NCBI GenBank assembly: GCA_964017065.1
Contig: OZ024789.1
Coordinates: 10,997,439 to 11,061,438 of the forward strand
Origin: Haliclona indistincta
Taxonomy: Eukaryota; Porifera; Demospongiae; Haplosclerida; Chalinidae
Length of the DNA: 64,000 nt
Direction of reading: 5' to 3'
In this document: piece after piece, positions 33,601 to 47,234 of the stretch
Layout: every line of letters starts with the position of its first letter
Position numbering within the stretch: position 1 is the stretch's first letter
Notes under the pieces: generated by a model
Told to the model about the DNA's origin: nothing
The model's input: the letters and a program-made list of their open reading frames with translations, nothing else
The model's database searches: none
Translations under genes and position numbers: made by a program

Positions 33601-34478
33601 ACACTTTATCTGGGCTTTCATATCTCCAGTGATGGTTATCATTCTGGTCTGTTTGGGTTAGTATCCATAATGCATTAAACTATTGAATCTTTGTAGATCA
33701 ATATCGGTTTCTTGATCATGGCGCTTGCAACAATGAACAAACATTTGAAGAAACAGAAAAAAATTTCAAAAGTTGATTCAGTCAAGTAAATACAATAATT
33801 TTATTATTATTATAATAAAAATTATTATGGTGATTCAAATGTTCTTCCAGACACTGGATAAGAGTGGTCATTACATTGGTAGTTGTGATGGGTATAGCAT
33901 GGATTGGTAATGTGCTCTTCTTTGATGTCAACCTAATCTTCATTGCCTACATCATGACCATCTTCATTGCTGGTCAAGGAATCATCATATTCTTTATTTT
34001 TGTACCTTTCTCTAAGCAGGTTATTTGTAGTGACATTGTTTGATTCAATACTCTGGTTCTATAGGTCAGAGAGGCCTATACAAAATGGTGGAAACCTGGG
34101 AAGCAACGGGAGCCATCCTTGATTTATCCAATAAAAACTGATTCAAAACTCGCTCATCAAACATCTGTGAGTGTTCCTCACCAATCTGAGCAATTATTGG
34201 TCTATATGGACACTTACTGAATCCCAAATATAACCCACAAAATGTATAAAAAAAACCTGACCAGAGGACACCCTCTCTATAATGGACAAGTTTTATTGGC
34301 CCCAATGGTGTCCGCCTTAGAGAGGTTCCACCGTAGTTAAATTTGAGCATTCAGCTAGATTAAACCCTGTTTTATGCTGTAGTATCATCTTTATCACAGG
34401 TAAATTCTCACAAGCAATACAAGAATGCTTGGGTATGATTGTGCTGACAGACAGGCGTGTTTTACGCCTAATTCATGA
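30608..34478 (+). CDS. Adhesion GPCR gene 5
   Basis: Exons 30608-30681, 30739-30875, 30929-31444, 31492-31568, 31621-31764, 31943-31978, 32035-32128, 32182-32295, 32351-32405, 32466-32606, 32661-32793, 32846-32949, 33009-33111, 33168-33324, 33378-33489, 33580-33646, 33697-33785, 33851-34019, 34065-34166, 34400-34432, 34455-34478: 826 codons plus stop, intact. Leader MKTRTFLLGVFFAELLTVCM; module with FSTRYRMDENNSFSDWTPVL and SQFRIQLTPADSCYCVT; almost no stalk; HRM with all six Cys (FCPALGIW...LAC...YYC...TCLC...EPC); GAIN; GPS HLT; 7TM (TM6 VVITLVVVMGIAWIGN complete); a distinct short tail (REAYTKWWKPGKQREPSLIY). The functional sister of gene 4. The last two tiny exons are the least certain. 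Confidence 0.85.
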
Positions 34479-35591
34479 GGTAAACCGTCATAAACCATAG
34501 TACAGTATCTTTACTTGAACTTTCTCACCTCCAGCGAAAAAACCTTAAAGGAAATATCAAATGACAAAATTTTGGATTCCTAATTTTTCTCAAAAATTAC
34601 ATTGTGTAACTGTACCAGTTAATCAATAATAATAATTATTATCATTATGATTTTATTATTAATGACCGTTATCTAAAAAAGGAAACAGCTAGTACATAAG
34701 TGCATATTCTTTACTTGCTTAAAATAATTCTACTGAAAACAAGCAGTGACAATCGCCTCATTTGTAAAGATAGCAGCAAAATCCTACCTTTTCAATACTG
34801 CATCAAAATACTGAACAATCTAGCACTATTATTTTGCTGGCTCTAGATCATTCACTGACACTACTGTACTCAACATATAGTGGTGTCTACAACTGTCTCG
34901 ATGTTCCACCAATTTTATCATTGTTTCATTGCTGGTCAAGGAATCATGATAATAATGATTTTGTTTGTACTTCTCTCAAAACAGGCCTAGTATGCTTAAT
35001 TAGATAACTTTCCGACAAAAGTTTAATTTATTTGAGTTGTCTATACAAAATGGTGGAAAACCAAGAAGCTGCAGCTGTCGAGCAATTTATCTGACTACAA
35101 TCACACGTGATCTGTGAGAATTTTATGAAAAATGTTACGTAATTATGTAGCTGATTCAAACAGCTCTGTATGTGTTAAGAACGAATGTGACACAGTGGTT
35201 TGGACACAACATAGCACAAGAAACTAAGTCACAGACAAGCAAATTCCCCCAAGCATTATAGGAATGCATGGGTGTGTTTGGTTTGTGCTGATAATCTGGC
35301 TTCTTTATTGTTCAGGTAAACAGGTTCCATCACGTAATACTTACTTGTTCTATCTTATTTTTAGATAAAATCAAAAAAGCTTAGAAGATAATATATTTTT
35401 GTTGTTTTATATATACATTCATAAAAAATAATTTTAATGATGATTCTCTCACTTTTTTGACTTTCAACAGAAATATAATTCTGTTCTATAAAGTAAAAAA
35501 GTGATTGTCATACAGAAAAAAATTATAATACATTTTTTTAAGCGTGCTTGAAATGAAGCACTTGTCGAAATACTTCAGCTTCACAAAGATT
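34479..35591 (+). pseudogene. Convergence spacer with aGPCR 3' scrap
   Basis: Between the 3' ends of gene 5 (plus) and gene 6 (minus). At about 34915-34985 the end of a TM7 exon is readable (IIVSLLVKES-like with FVLLSKQ), and at about 35041-35125 and 35255-35275 tail exon pieces (YTKWWKTKKLQLSSNLS) like genes 4/5. Stops and missing parts show it is dead. The rest is AT-rich with no feature. Confidence 0.6.
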
Positions 35592-38500
35592 TTAAGAATG
35601 TTCTTCATCGATCTGCATAGCTACACTGTCTGTGGGTGAGTTTGAGGACGATCTTTCACTGTGCATAGGCGACAAAGTACAACTGCTGGCAACGTTTTCA
35701 AAGTCATCCTTCACAGAATCTTCATCTTCAGTTAATTTGAGAGTATGCACATTAATTTCTATCATTGGGTTGGAAACATCTCTTATTTAAAAATAAAACA
35801 TTACTTTACACTCACTTTTTTCCATCGCCACACTCTCGTATAGGTTTCTATTCTCTTTTGGATGTTGCTTTGATTCAACCTATAGTCATGCATTCAAAAG
35901 CAGTCACAGAAGTAACATATGATTTTCTCTCACTGAATGAGGTAAGGTTGTTCCTTTGGTAGCTGGAAACATCTTGCTGAGAAAAGAGGACTGTTGTTGT
36001 CGTCTTTTCCACCATTTAGTATAAGCATCTCTGACCTACATATAGGTAAAGAGTGAAAACAGTCTTTTACATTTTACCTTTTTCATGCACAAACCTGTTT
36101 TGATAGTGGTACAAACAAGATGAATATGATGATTCCTTGACAAGCAATGAAGATGGTCATGACGTAGGCAACAAAGATTAAGTTGATGTTGAAGAAGAGT
36201 AGATTACCAATCCATGCTATACCCATCACAATCACCAATGATATTGTAACTTTTACCCAGTGTCTGCAAAAACAAAACTCAGTGAAGTGGTGACAGAGCG
36301 ACTCACAATAGAAAGAAATGTACTGAGTGTGTAAATTTCAGTATTAAAAATTATAATAATCATCTTAGAAAGCCAAAATCAAGAGTTCATAACTATGAAC
36401 TCTTGATGTAACAATAGGCAATTCGAGTGATGAAAACCAACATGAAAATTTCAAAAATACATATATTTCAATATGATGTCTGCATAATAGACTTACTTAG
36501 CTTTGTCAATGTCAGATTTTCTATCTTGTTTCTTCAAATGTCGATACATTATAACAAGCGCCATGATTAGAAACCCAACATTGACCTAGGGAATGGACCA
36601 AGACAATGCGATCATGATTGTTATACACACAAAAAAACAGGAAAACTTACCACTATTATAACAATCACAGGAGCAATGAAAGCCCAAACAAAGTGCGTGT
36701 CATATCGTAACCAGCACCTATAGAAATACAGCTTTGAATGTCTGGAAATATGTTGTGATAATTCTAACTTACGCTATTCGGTCTCCACTGGTTACATTGA
36801 AGTAGTTATAGTGATGCCCATAGTCATCAGTATTGACTAGCAAGCCTATTGGAACCACTGGTATCATATACAGCAATGGAACACCTAAAATTGAATAGAA
36901 ACATGAACTATTGCTTATACTATAGTAAACAAAATGCTTATAAAGTAAAATGATAATGTATTAGTGTATTACAGTAATTGATCAGGTCAACATAATTACT
37001 GTTATGTCGTAGATATGGTTGTGTACAGACTAACCATAGCTTAAGATGGTGAAGAAAGCGATGTAGCGCTTGTGATGAGTTATGAATACTTTGACAAGTT
37101 TGACGTACAAGACCACACCCTCCATTAGCATCCACATGAACACCACCAGAAACAGGTAGTGGAGCAACACAGCAATGGCTGAACAGACAGCCTGTGTTCA
37201 AGAAGAGTGAATGATCAGTGAGAGGACAGGAGGGCACTCTTTACCTCATTCTCAGTTCTCTCCACACCCACTACAAACACGAGCTGGGCAGCAATCAAGT
37301 TGGCACACAACATACAGTGAATGTAGTTACGCATGTTCCACAAAGATCTGTCAGTGTCAATTAAGTAGGTGAGAACATTAATCAAGTGACGCTAACTTTT
37401 GTAGTACAAATGTCAGAATAGTAGCCAACAGGAACACCAGTGAGATAGACACAAACACTTGTCCTATCACTGTTAATGCTATCTGATGTGCTGTAGGAAT
37501 CTATAGCAACACATCCTTAATTGTTTACTATTTTTCATATTATTTCATACCTCAACACCAGGACTTAGAAGAATAGCAAAATGTGTGAGATGGTTACATG
37601 AACACAATACTGAGCCATTCTCAAGGTCAATACTTATGCATCCACTATCATTCCAGAAACTAGAACCAACACCCTGCCTATAAATAGTACAATAGAATTT
37701 GTAACAGGATGTCAAATGGCTTCAATACTTCAGTAAATTAGATTTAAAAATAGTGTTAAATCAACTGAAGCAAAACAAAATCACACGTCTGAATTACCTC
37801 AAATCAGCAAACACGCAAGTTCTGTTGCTGCTCATCATTCTTTGAGGCAAGTCAAAGAGTATGGTCACATTCTCTGATAGGTTGCCGGTACGACAATCAG
37901 TGCAGCTGAGAATGGATGAGATAACTGGAGAGATTGGACTGAGTGAAAGAAAACATGTTCATATTGAAACATCAATAATGTAATCTTTGATCTTACTCTC
38001 TTCCAGGGAGCAAATGAGATATGTTGTCAAAATGAAATGAAGCTACATATTCTGAGGAATTAAGAAGATGCATGAACATTTCCATCACATAAAAATGCAA
38101 CATACCTGGTTTGTTTAAGTTCTCAAACAGTTCCCCAGGCAGACTAATGTAGTTGCTGTCAGCCTGTATTCCCAGTACACGACCATTACCAGGAGATACT
38201 TCCCTCACTTTCAGCTCTGTGATACAGCACATATCACACTAACTATATCAATTCACAGCTTCACTCACCTATGGTCCTTCTGGTTGAGATGACTGTCACA
38301 TTCTTTTTCAGATCAAGAGCCATGCTATCCAAGACTGACAAAAATGTAGCATTGGGCTCACTCTAAAGAAACAACAAGAACAGGACTAGTAAAGAATTGG
38401 CTGTCTTCCTGTTTACCCCAAGTGGTATTGCTTCTATCAGATCAAGAGCTGCCTGGAAAATGAAATAAGGAAGTAATTATTACTGTCTACTTCTATAATG

Positions 38501-40056
38501 CTTATTAAGTCTGCCTTCAATGAGGAAATTAAATCAGTTTAACTACTTTTGCATTCTATGAAATAATATAGTGCGCATACCTTGACAAAAGATTCCGTAA
38601 TTTCTCTCAATCGTTGGTTCGTGTAAGCAGTTTGCAAAATCTCCAGTCGCTCATCATTGCTAATAGAATGAGGTGGTATGTCCAGAACAGTAGCAAGAGA
38701 TTGCTCAGGATCAGAGATATTCAGCTAAATAACATAAGGTTTGTTACTACCATGCATGCTTTGAAACAAAGTTAATGTTGTTCTAATACTGCATGACAAA
38801 CTGTTAGTAATTGTATTTGTTCGTACCAGTTCTTTCACGAGTTCTAGAGACGGTGTGCAGTGTACTGGACCCCAAGTACCATCACAGAGACAAACACGAG
38901 TTGCTGTACATTGACAAAAATAATTACTATAAAAATGGTAGTTACGCTAATAGTACAATACATGCATGTGTACACAAGTTGTATGTAAACAACAATGAAC
39001 TCATCACTTCCATGTACTTACAGGACTTCTAAGGCTACAAACATGCCTATGTACCATACATATGGTCTTTACTATTATATTCGGTAGACTTGATCTCATT
39101 TTGTGGTCAGTGTTGCATGTCAGCAATAACTATATCAGCCAAGTGCATCATGTTGTGATAAACTGACCATTTACACCTATGATCGTGTGGTTGGGGCAAT
39201 CTTGTGAGCTGAGTATTGTTCTAGTAACACTACATTTTGGGGCTTCAATCCATATGTCATCGGTAGGGCAGTTTGTTGATGTAGAAGAAGTCGTCACTGT
39301 ATAGAATTTTAAACTTCACTTTTATTACGTGACAGTAAGTACACAACCTTGTATTGTGGGTGTAGGGACAAGGTTTCCTGAACAAATGCTTGTATCAGAA
39401 ATCATGCTCTCGTCGCTGTAATTAATATCACAAGCTTCATTTGGACTTGGTTCTCCAGAAATATTGAAGAATTTTGAGTAAAAAATTGTGCTAGAATCGT
39501 TTAATGGGCATAGTATAGTAGCATTGGTGTTGCACCAAAATGATCCATCTCTCCATTGTTGTAGTATAGTGTCTCCAACACTACCATTAGCACAGTCAAT
39601 AGTGATACAGTGTGAGGGATCACCAGGAGACAGCTCAATCCTGAGCTGATAATGCTCAACAGGTCGACCAAAAGATAGTCTTGTTTTAAGTGTAATCCTT
39701 TGATAATCACTGCAGTTGCCTATTGTAAGGAAAATTAATAAAGCTGGGTTCTAACGTTACTTACTTACAAGCTACCTGTGTAATTCTGGATAAGTTCCCA
39801 AGGAGTACGTTGTGTCATTTGAGAAAATCTTTCTCGTATGCTCAGCTTGACAGTGGGTAAGGTTCCTGTACTAGAGTCTCCTCCATTCTTAGTGTAGACA
39901 ATGTTCAGTCCAAATTCACTACAACATTTACAGTCCACAGTCTAGTAACAATTTGATTTGATCTTATAATACTCACGTGCTCTGGGCATCTGCAAACGTG
40001 CACGTACAAACCAACAGTTCGAGACAAAAGATAAAAGAAACGAGCCTGTTCGCCAT
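35592..40056 (-). CDS. Adhesion GPCR gene 6
   Basis: Minus-strand exons (5' to 3'): 39977-40056, 39776-39918, 39348-39719, 39177-39296, 38827-38903, 38581-38724, 38417-38452, 38269-38362, 38106-38216, 37997-38051, 37798-37938, 37551-37677, 37397-37500, 37245-37347, 37035-37191, 36773-36884, 36651-36717, 36497-36585, 36095-36263, 35934-36035, 35816-35879, 35592-35758: 877 codons plus stop, intact. Leader MANRLVSFIFCLELLVCTCT; a second version of the module (LPTVKLSIRERFS; HYQLRIELSPGDPSHCIT); HRM split over two exons, six Cys (NCPTDDIW...CLCDGTWGPVHC); GAIN; GPS HLTHFAILLS; 7TM with its own variants (APVIVIIVV in TM5); a long acidic Ser-rich tail (about 110 aa, ending MQIDEEHS). Belongs with genes 7 and 8 by leader and module. 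Confidence 0.86.
36378..36407. repeat. Perfect 14-bp-arm hairpin in gene 6 intron
   Basis: atcaagagttcata and tatgaactcttgat with a 2-base loop, in the intron before the TM6-TM7 exon. The arms are perfect and the surrounding sequence is AT-rich; likely a small inverted-repeat remnant. Confidence 0.7.
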
Positions 40057-40339
40057 GATCCTGCAAGCGCCAACAATAAGATTTCATCGCTAGCCAAGCT
40101 CTCTTATCTATATCGCTACGTCACGCAATTACCTATACATGTACGTACTATACGTCACTTCATATTATACGTCACTTCGGATTCGGAGACAATTTCGTCA
40201 TCTAAAATCAAAGACAATGTACATGTATTGTACATTCTAGTGAGAGACTAATTAATTTAAAAATTTACTTTTACGTACATGTGTAAATGTTATTTAATGT
40301 GTTCATGATGTGAGTGAATTTCGAGCTATTTCCTCCTTA
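40057..40339 (-). promoter_or_regulatory. Promoter region of gene 6, 3' flank of gene 7
   Basis: At 40100-40124 (ctcttatctatatcgctacgtcac) the minus strand reads GTGACGTAG then GATAAGAG, i.e. a CRE-like site and a GATA-like site, about 45-70 bp before the ATG. The same pair stands before gene 7 (44752-44777) and, with one change in the CRE core, gene 8 (52846-52872). Conservation among three genes is seen; the factors are inferred. A single attgtacattct copy here (about 40228) is the empty counterpart of the transposon site at 44878. Confidence 0.45.
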
Positions 40340-43300
40340 TTAATTGTTATTATCCTTGCAGAAAAGATTATCTTCAAATTTGTCGAGACCTCCAGCTACA
40401 AACATACAAGTTAAATGTATATAAATATTATAATAAGAAACTAACTTGGCTCCAGTTCTAAAGAATTTTTATCTTCCCTGGAGTTCTTATTTTTAGGAAA
40501 TGCCGCCTGCACCTGCATCCGGCAATGATAGCAACAATAATTTAAGGTGGTAACGGCATCAGCTCTATTACTACAATCACTGACTTGTTTGGTCTGAAGT
40601 GACTGACTCAAAGTTACTGGAGTTGTAATAGATTTCATACTATTCTTCCTCCAGCACTTCTTGTAGGCATCTCTCACCTTTAAAGTAATATTATTTTTAG
40701 AAAAATTTCAAGTAAGCACATGATCACCTACTTTGAGAGAGGTACAAACAAGATGAATATGATGATTCCTTGACCAGCAATGAAGATGGTCATGATGTAG
40801 GCAACAAAGATTAGGTTGACATCAAAGAAGAGCACATTACCAATCCATGCTATACCCATCACAACTACCAATGTAATGACCATCTTTATCCAATACCTAT
40901 AATGTTGATGACATCACTCAATTTAAAATATCATTATACCTAGCTGTGCTGGAGTTCAACTTTGCCTCATTTTTCTCTTTTGCTAAACGGTACAATACAA
41001 CAACTGCCATGATCAGAAATCCTATATTGACCTAAAACAGAATGACTGAATTGATTTGAAAATCATCAACACTAACCAGAATGATGACAATGACAGGAGC
41101 AATGAAAGCCCAAACAAAATATGTGTCATATCGCAACCAACATCTATAATCATAAGTATACGTTAATTTTGAGTTTAGTAATGAAGCTGTATACATACGC
41201 TAGTAGTTCTCCATTTTCAGCATTGTATTGTCCATAATGGAATCCAATATCATCGGTGTTGACAAGGAATCCGAGAGGCACCACCACTAACATGTATAGA
41301 AATGGTATTCCTGCATATACAATAGATTTATCTGGTTGCTATGGTGCATACATTTACTAACCATAGCTTGATATAGTAAAGCCAATAATGTTACGCTTGA
41401 TTTGGTGTTTGACAAACACTTTGACTAACACTAAATATAAGACCACACCCTCCATTAGCATCCACATGAACACCACCAGGAACAGGTAATGGAGCAACAC
41501 AGCAATGGCTGAACAGACAACCTGTGTGCATGCAGGAGGGTGCAGAATGATCAGTGAGAGGACAGGAGGACACTACTTTACCTGATTCTCAGTTCTCTCC
41601 ACACCCACTACAAACACGAGCTGGGCAGCAATCAAGTTGGCACACAACATACAATGAATGTAGTTACGCATGTTCCATAGTGATCTGCAGGCAAAACAAA
41701 AGCGGCAGTCACTATGCTGTCATTATGCATCATAGCAACAGGTAACAGTCAGGTTTACATTAGAAGCTACTCTAGTGAGAATGAGATTGATTTTTAAAAT
41801 ACAGGCTGGTACTAAAATTAGCACTATTATAATACACAAAAATTTGCACAATTTTCTTATCATCAACTTTTTGACTAACTTTTGTAGTACAAATGTCAGA
41901 ATAGTAGCCAACAGGAACACCAGTGAGATAGACACAAACACTTGTCCTATCACTGTCAATGCTATCTGATGTACTGGAGGAATCTATTGGAAACAAATTT
42001 AACTTGGCTATCGCCATTGTGGCACATACCTCTACACCAGGACTTTGAAGAATAGCAAAGTGTGTGAGATGATTACATGAACACATTACTGAGCCGTTAT
42101 CAAACATTAGGGTCGTGCATCCGATGGTACTCCAGAAATCAGCACTAACATTAGACCTGCATGTTTACTTAATTCAAAATATCGGGCTCAAAATTAATAC
42201 TAACCTTAAATCAACAAATGCACATATCGGCATGGTTTCATTGTTGTTCATTCTTGGAGGCAAGTCAAAGAGTATGGTCACATTCTCTGTTAGGTTGCTG
42301 GTACGACAATCAGTGCAGCTGAGAATGGATGAGATCACTGGAGATATCGGACTGTATGGAGTTGCAAATAAAGCTCGACATTAAAGTCTTCTATATTATA
42401 ATTATTAGTAGTTCTTACTCTGTCCCAGGCAAAACATGAGATATGTCAACAAAGTAGAATGATGCGACAAACACTGCAAAAATTAATAATTGAAATTTCT
42501 TTTAGTAGGCAAATCTCATTTGTATTACACATACCTGATTCATTCAAGTTCTTAAACAGCTCTCCAGGCAGACTAATGTAGTTGCTGTCAATCTGTATCC
42601 CCAGTAGTCGACCACTGCCAGGTAACACTTCCTGCACTTTCAACACTGCATTGATATAATAATTATGTGTCAATGAGAATTAGCTACAATACTCATCATT
42701 CTACCTATGGATCCACTTTCAGAAGTAATGGTGATGTTTCTTTTGAGATCAAGAGCTATCATATCCAATATTCTCAGAAACATAGGCTCTGGAGCACTCT
42801 AAAAAATTGGTTATAAAGTTAGGTACATGTATTATTACATGCTGCATACCATGATGGGTATTTTTTCAATAATTTCAAGAATTATCTGTGAATGAAACAT
42901 AATAATAAATAATCACCACGTAATTGTACAAGAATGATGAAGATGTAATTGATGCTGTTTAATAACCTGTACAAAAGTGACAGTAATGTTTGATGTTGAT
43001 CTTTGCTCCAAATAGGCACTCAACAGCAGATCCAATCGTTGAGTGTTAGTGATTGAATTTTGAGATAGCTCAAAGAGAATTCTTAGACCTTCCTCAACTT
43101 GAGATATATTTATCTAATTTTGTAAATGATCATGATAGTATATTTACAATACTGAGCTATTGTGAATCACCAGTTCTATGGCAAGCTCCACAGATGGAAT
43201 GCAATGCACTGGTCCCCAGTTTCCATCACAATGACATACTCTGGTACCTGCATGTTACGTCAAAATGGTATGATCTTGCCAACGACGCATAATCATACAA

Positions 43301-44703
43301 TACAGAATAGATTACTGAAGCCAATACTAAGAGCCTGAACTGAATTTTATAAATAACTTGTAGCTATCAACAGTTAGAGGCATGACCTTTGCATCTAGGC
43401 ATGTGAATGCAGCATGCATGGTTGATCAAGCTTAGCAAGTGAATGTACCACTAGTACTCGAGCTGTGCATTACAGTAATAAAAGCTGGATCTGTATTCTG
43501 CTTGTGTAGAAGCTTATTAATTCTAATTACGGTAAGCCATAACATCAACGGACTTTTGGTTGGTGTACTTCGTGTAATCCCCTTCACTACAACTAACATC
43601 TGGTAAAATATCACCAGCTTTATAACCTACTAATTTTTCCTAATAATAGTGGGACTTTGCCAAGAAGGACAATCAGCTAAGACATTGAAGCCAGCGTCAT
43701 GATGTTTATAATTAGAATATTTCAGGTTACAAGTACAAGTATACATGATCACCCACGATCATGTTGTGATAAACTGACCGTTTGCACCTATCGTGTGGTT
43801 GGAGCAATCTTGTGGGCTGGATAGTGTCCTACCAACACTACATGTCGGGGCTTCATTCCATATGTCATCAGTAGGGCAGTTTGTTGATGTAGGAGATGTG
43901 GTCACTGTATTATATAGAATTTAATAAACTTCACTTTTATTACGTGACAGTAAGTACACAAACTTCCCACCTTGTGGTGTGGGTGTAGGGATTTGGTGAG
44001 TAGGACAAGCAAAAGATACAGTGTTTTCTGAACATTTGTTTGTATTAGCAATTATGCTCTCTCCGCTCGGTGACAAATCACAAGCTTCATTTAGACTTGG
44101 TACTCCCAAAATATTGAAGAATTTTGAGTAAAAAAATGTGTCAGAACCATTTGATGGGCATAGTATAGTAGCAGTGGTGTTGCACCAAAATGATCCATCT
44201 CTCCATTGCTGTAGTATAGTGTCTCCAACACTACCATCAGCACAGTCAATAGTGATGCAGTGTGAGGGATCACCAGGAGACAGCTGAATCCTGAGCTGAT
44301 AATGTTCAACAGATTGAAAAGTTAGTGTTTTCCTAAGTGTAATCCTTTGATAATCACTGCAGTTGCCTATTGTTAAGGAAAGTTAAAAAAGCTGAGTTCT
44401 AAGGTTACTTATAATTACAGCTACCTGTGTAATTCTGGATAAGTACCCAAAAAGAATGTAGTGTCATTTGAAAAAATCTTTCTCGTCTGCTCAGCATGAC
44501 AGTGGGTAAGGTTCCTGTACTAGAGTCTCCTCCATACTTAGTGTAGACGATGTTCAGTCCAAATTCACTACAACATTTACAGTCCATGCACAGTCTGCAT
44601 GGTAACACTTTGACAATACTCACGTGTTTTGGGCATCTGCAAACGTGCAAGTACAAACCAACAGTTCGAGACAAAATATGTAAGAAACGAGTCTGTTCGC
44701 CAT
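40340..44703 (-). CDS. Adhesion GPCR gene 7 (stop before cytoplasmic tail)
   Basis: Exons 5' to 3': 44624-44703, 44425-44567, 43971-44366, 43788-43904, 43171-43247, 42967-43113, 42850-42885, 42705-42798, 42535-42645, 42419-42473, 42205-42351, 42030-42156, 41880-41983, 41582-41684, 41362-41521, 41199-41310, 41077-41143, 40940-41031, 40728-40896, 40446-40677, 40340-40395. The sum is divisible by three, but the last codon of the TM7 exon is TAG (40728-40730) where paralogues have CAG, giving 778 aa with all seven TMs and no tail. The unused tail exons remain open. Leader MANRLVSYIFCLELLVCTCT, module, HRM (six Cys), GAIN, GPS (CSCNHLTHFAILQS) intact. The TM3 exon is one codon longer than in genes 1-6. 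Either a tail-less receptor, a very young pseudogene, or rescued by another donor. Confidence 0.8.
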
Positions 44704-44751
44704 GGCTTTCGATCCTGTAACGCCAACAATAAGAATTCATCGCTAGACAAG

Positions 44752-44777
44752 CTCTCTTATCTACTTCGCTACGTCAC
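44752..44777 (-). promoter_or_regulatory. CRE-like plus GATA-like pair upstream of gene 7
   Basis: ctcttatctacttcgctacgtcac: the minus strand carries GTGACGTAG and GATAAGAG about 50-75 bp before the ATG, the same spacing as before gene 6. Confidence 0.4.
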
Positions 44778-44887
44778 GTAATCACTTATACGTACTTACG
44801 TCACTTCATACGTCACCTCGGATTCGGAAACAATTTCGTTATCAGTGTAGATTATGTCAATGTACATGTACTACATGATTGTACATT

Positions 44888-47234
44888 GGGTATGGCTAAG
44901 TTCACCCATCCTGATGCCGGAAGTAAAATATTCACGTGACTAAAGGGGGAGTGTCTGCATCCGATCTGGCGGGCAACGCGCGCGAAACTTTGAACTTTAC
45001 TACAGTTAGCGTATAATTTATTTGCCTACCCCAGAGCAAACCTCTCCTTCTTTTGTACACGAGCCACGGTCTGAAACCAAGTGTAAGCCCTTGTCTGGAC
45101 ACAAGTTACCTCTGATCATTGAGTAGCAATGTTGATTTGACTGAACTGAACTCACTATGACTGAACTCACTGAAGATTAATTTTGTTCTTGAATATAATT
45201 ATGCTAATATTATTCTATCTATGCTGTGATTAGCCAAGTACAATTGGACAGTTTAAAACAATCATAAACAGTACAATAAGATAGGACAATACAAACAGGC
45301 GACAGATCTGTGAGGGGGAAAGACACCAGTCACACACACTGTTCATGAGAATCTTACAAAACATACAGAATGAGTGATTTTTCTATCCACTATACAGCAG
45401 GACTCCTCTTTACAATGCCCTCGTCAGGGACACTGACAGTTGCTCTGTGAAAAGACATCATAGTTATCAAACATCACTACTAGCAGCATTGCTGCAGCTA
45501 CATGAGTAGTTCTGAAGCGTATACCTGTACCGTAGGCTACCTTGTGTTGAGGGTGCTATAGTGTGTACTGTTGTGACCTTTTGTTGGCAGACAGACATTA
45601 TTTTTATTACAAGTAACTTGTATTGTATCATGTGATCATGTCACCTCTGTTCTCATCTGCCTATTTATTAACCCTCGGCGCAAGCGCGAGGGTTACGGTA
45701 CTTGGTTTGTCATTCATTCTGTCTGTCCAATGAGCTGCAGAGACCATCGCTCACTTCTGAAACTCGGTAAAGGTATGAACAGGCTTAGCATGACAATGGC
45801 TTGCAATGTGACTCGTGGATTTTGCTAAAGTGCTTTCGTTCTCGAGTTATGGCTGGCTCACCTTGACGGCCGTCTTTGACCTCTCTGACGACAAAAGCGC
45901 CCATAGTTGACTACCTAGGTACTTGTAGATTCCATCTAAACTGCAGGACAGCTCTGGGGGTGCGTAGACATCTCAAGAAAAAGCCTATCAAAGGCAAGAG
46001 CAACGGCTACCTACTCAGTGTTCACGGTCACGCCCACTTGACACACCTTGTCTTGGTTGTGGTCAGCACTTTGCTGTCTTCTGGTTAGCAGTGCAGTTTC
46101 AATAGCAAGCAGGTTGGCTTTTACAGCGGTTTTATTACATCTTGCACGCGTAGAGCGTGAAGCGTAGAGCGTAAACCGTGGTCAATCTGAATCACGCAAT
46201 GTAATAAACCTTCCAAATAAGGCACGGATCACGCTTTGCGCTTTTGTGGCTGTTGCAAGGAGTAATAAAACCGCTGTAATAGCTGCAAAGCTCCTTCTGC
46301 AAACAATAACTAAGGAGCTAACTGTACAATGTGCAACACGCCGAGGGTTTCGTGAAATCTGTTCATTCATGCTAGCATTCTGTCAGCTGGTCTGTCATAA
46401 TACTTTTATGCTGCCGGTTTTATAATACCCTGCTTACTAAGATACTACATGTACTACAGTGCTAACCTTTATGGTACACTTGGTGACTAGCCTCTCTTCA
46501 TACCACCCGCTACAGTACCAAAACCAAGCTCTGCTGTATAGGTGTCTGAGCTGATGGTGGTGGTTCTGGGTATAGATTTGCTGCTCAGAACGTCTTTTAA
46601 TCCGTTAGCTGCCTCGGGAGAAGAGTAGCTCTACAAACCCTCTTATCTTCTACAACAGAGAAGAAAAGCATTCTTCTTTCTATAAAAGAGAAGAAAGAAG
46701 AACACCTGAGACGTACATATAGGAATGCCTAATACATGGGCACTCATGTTGAGCTATTTGCTGCAGCCACTTATTTCAATATACCAGTGTAAACTTTTGT
46801 CGCAGATCACAAAAATCTACGATGTGAAGTGTATAAGCCACTAACAACTAAGAATCTACATTATCCTGTCACTGTGAACAATAACTAGATGAGTTGTTTA
46901 CTACTCAACAAAGCATGCAAAGCCACATCGAACTCCTATACTATCCCAACACACACTACGATAGCAATGTAGATTGTAACACTGAACTATGCAGTACCAC
47001 TAAGCCTCAAGTCAAATCCCCACCCTTGATTACCTGATAATGATTGCTGCTGTCTGTGTAGACCAGCTGAGCATCTTCACGTCCCTCATCAGCTCACTGG
47101 AGTCACTGCACTGATGTGTCAGTGTCTCTAGCTGTCTGGGCCCTCTGCGAGGCTATTTAGGGGCGGAGCGCAAATCAAACCACGCCTTTGCCACGTGACT
47201 TCCGGCACCAGGATGGGTGAACTTAGCCATACCC
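44888..47234. mobile_element. 2347-bp inverted-repeat DNA transposon (Mutator-like?)
   Basis: Ends are 37-bp inverted repeats (left starts gggtatggctaagttcaccc; the right is its complement with one mismatch at the atgccgg/gtgccgg position). Direct repeats attgtacatt at 44878-44887 and 47235-47244 flank it, a 10-bp target duplication. The paralogous region after gene 7 (about 40228) has one copy and no insert, confirming the borders. No transposase frame is visible, so it is non-autonomous. A 9-10-bp duplication with long terminal repeats fits Mutator-like elements best, but the superfamily is inference. Confidence 0.85.
45670..46349. mobile_element. 680-bp hairpin-ended element nested in the transposon
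   Basis: Left end aaccctcggcgcaagcgcga is itself a hairpin (accctcg...cgagggt, 45671-45693); the right end cgccgagggtt (46339-46349) is a single inverted copy. No clear target duplication. It shares internal blocks (tctgtctgtc; gagttatgg; agttgactaccta) with the element at 47412, in the same order. No ORF of note. A further solo hairpin is at 8884. Confidence 0.55.

Noticed and set aside
45876..46370. 70-aa plus and 62-aa minus frames inside the nested element
   Set aside because: Short, low support, no transposase motif.
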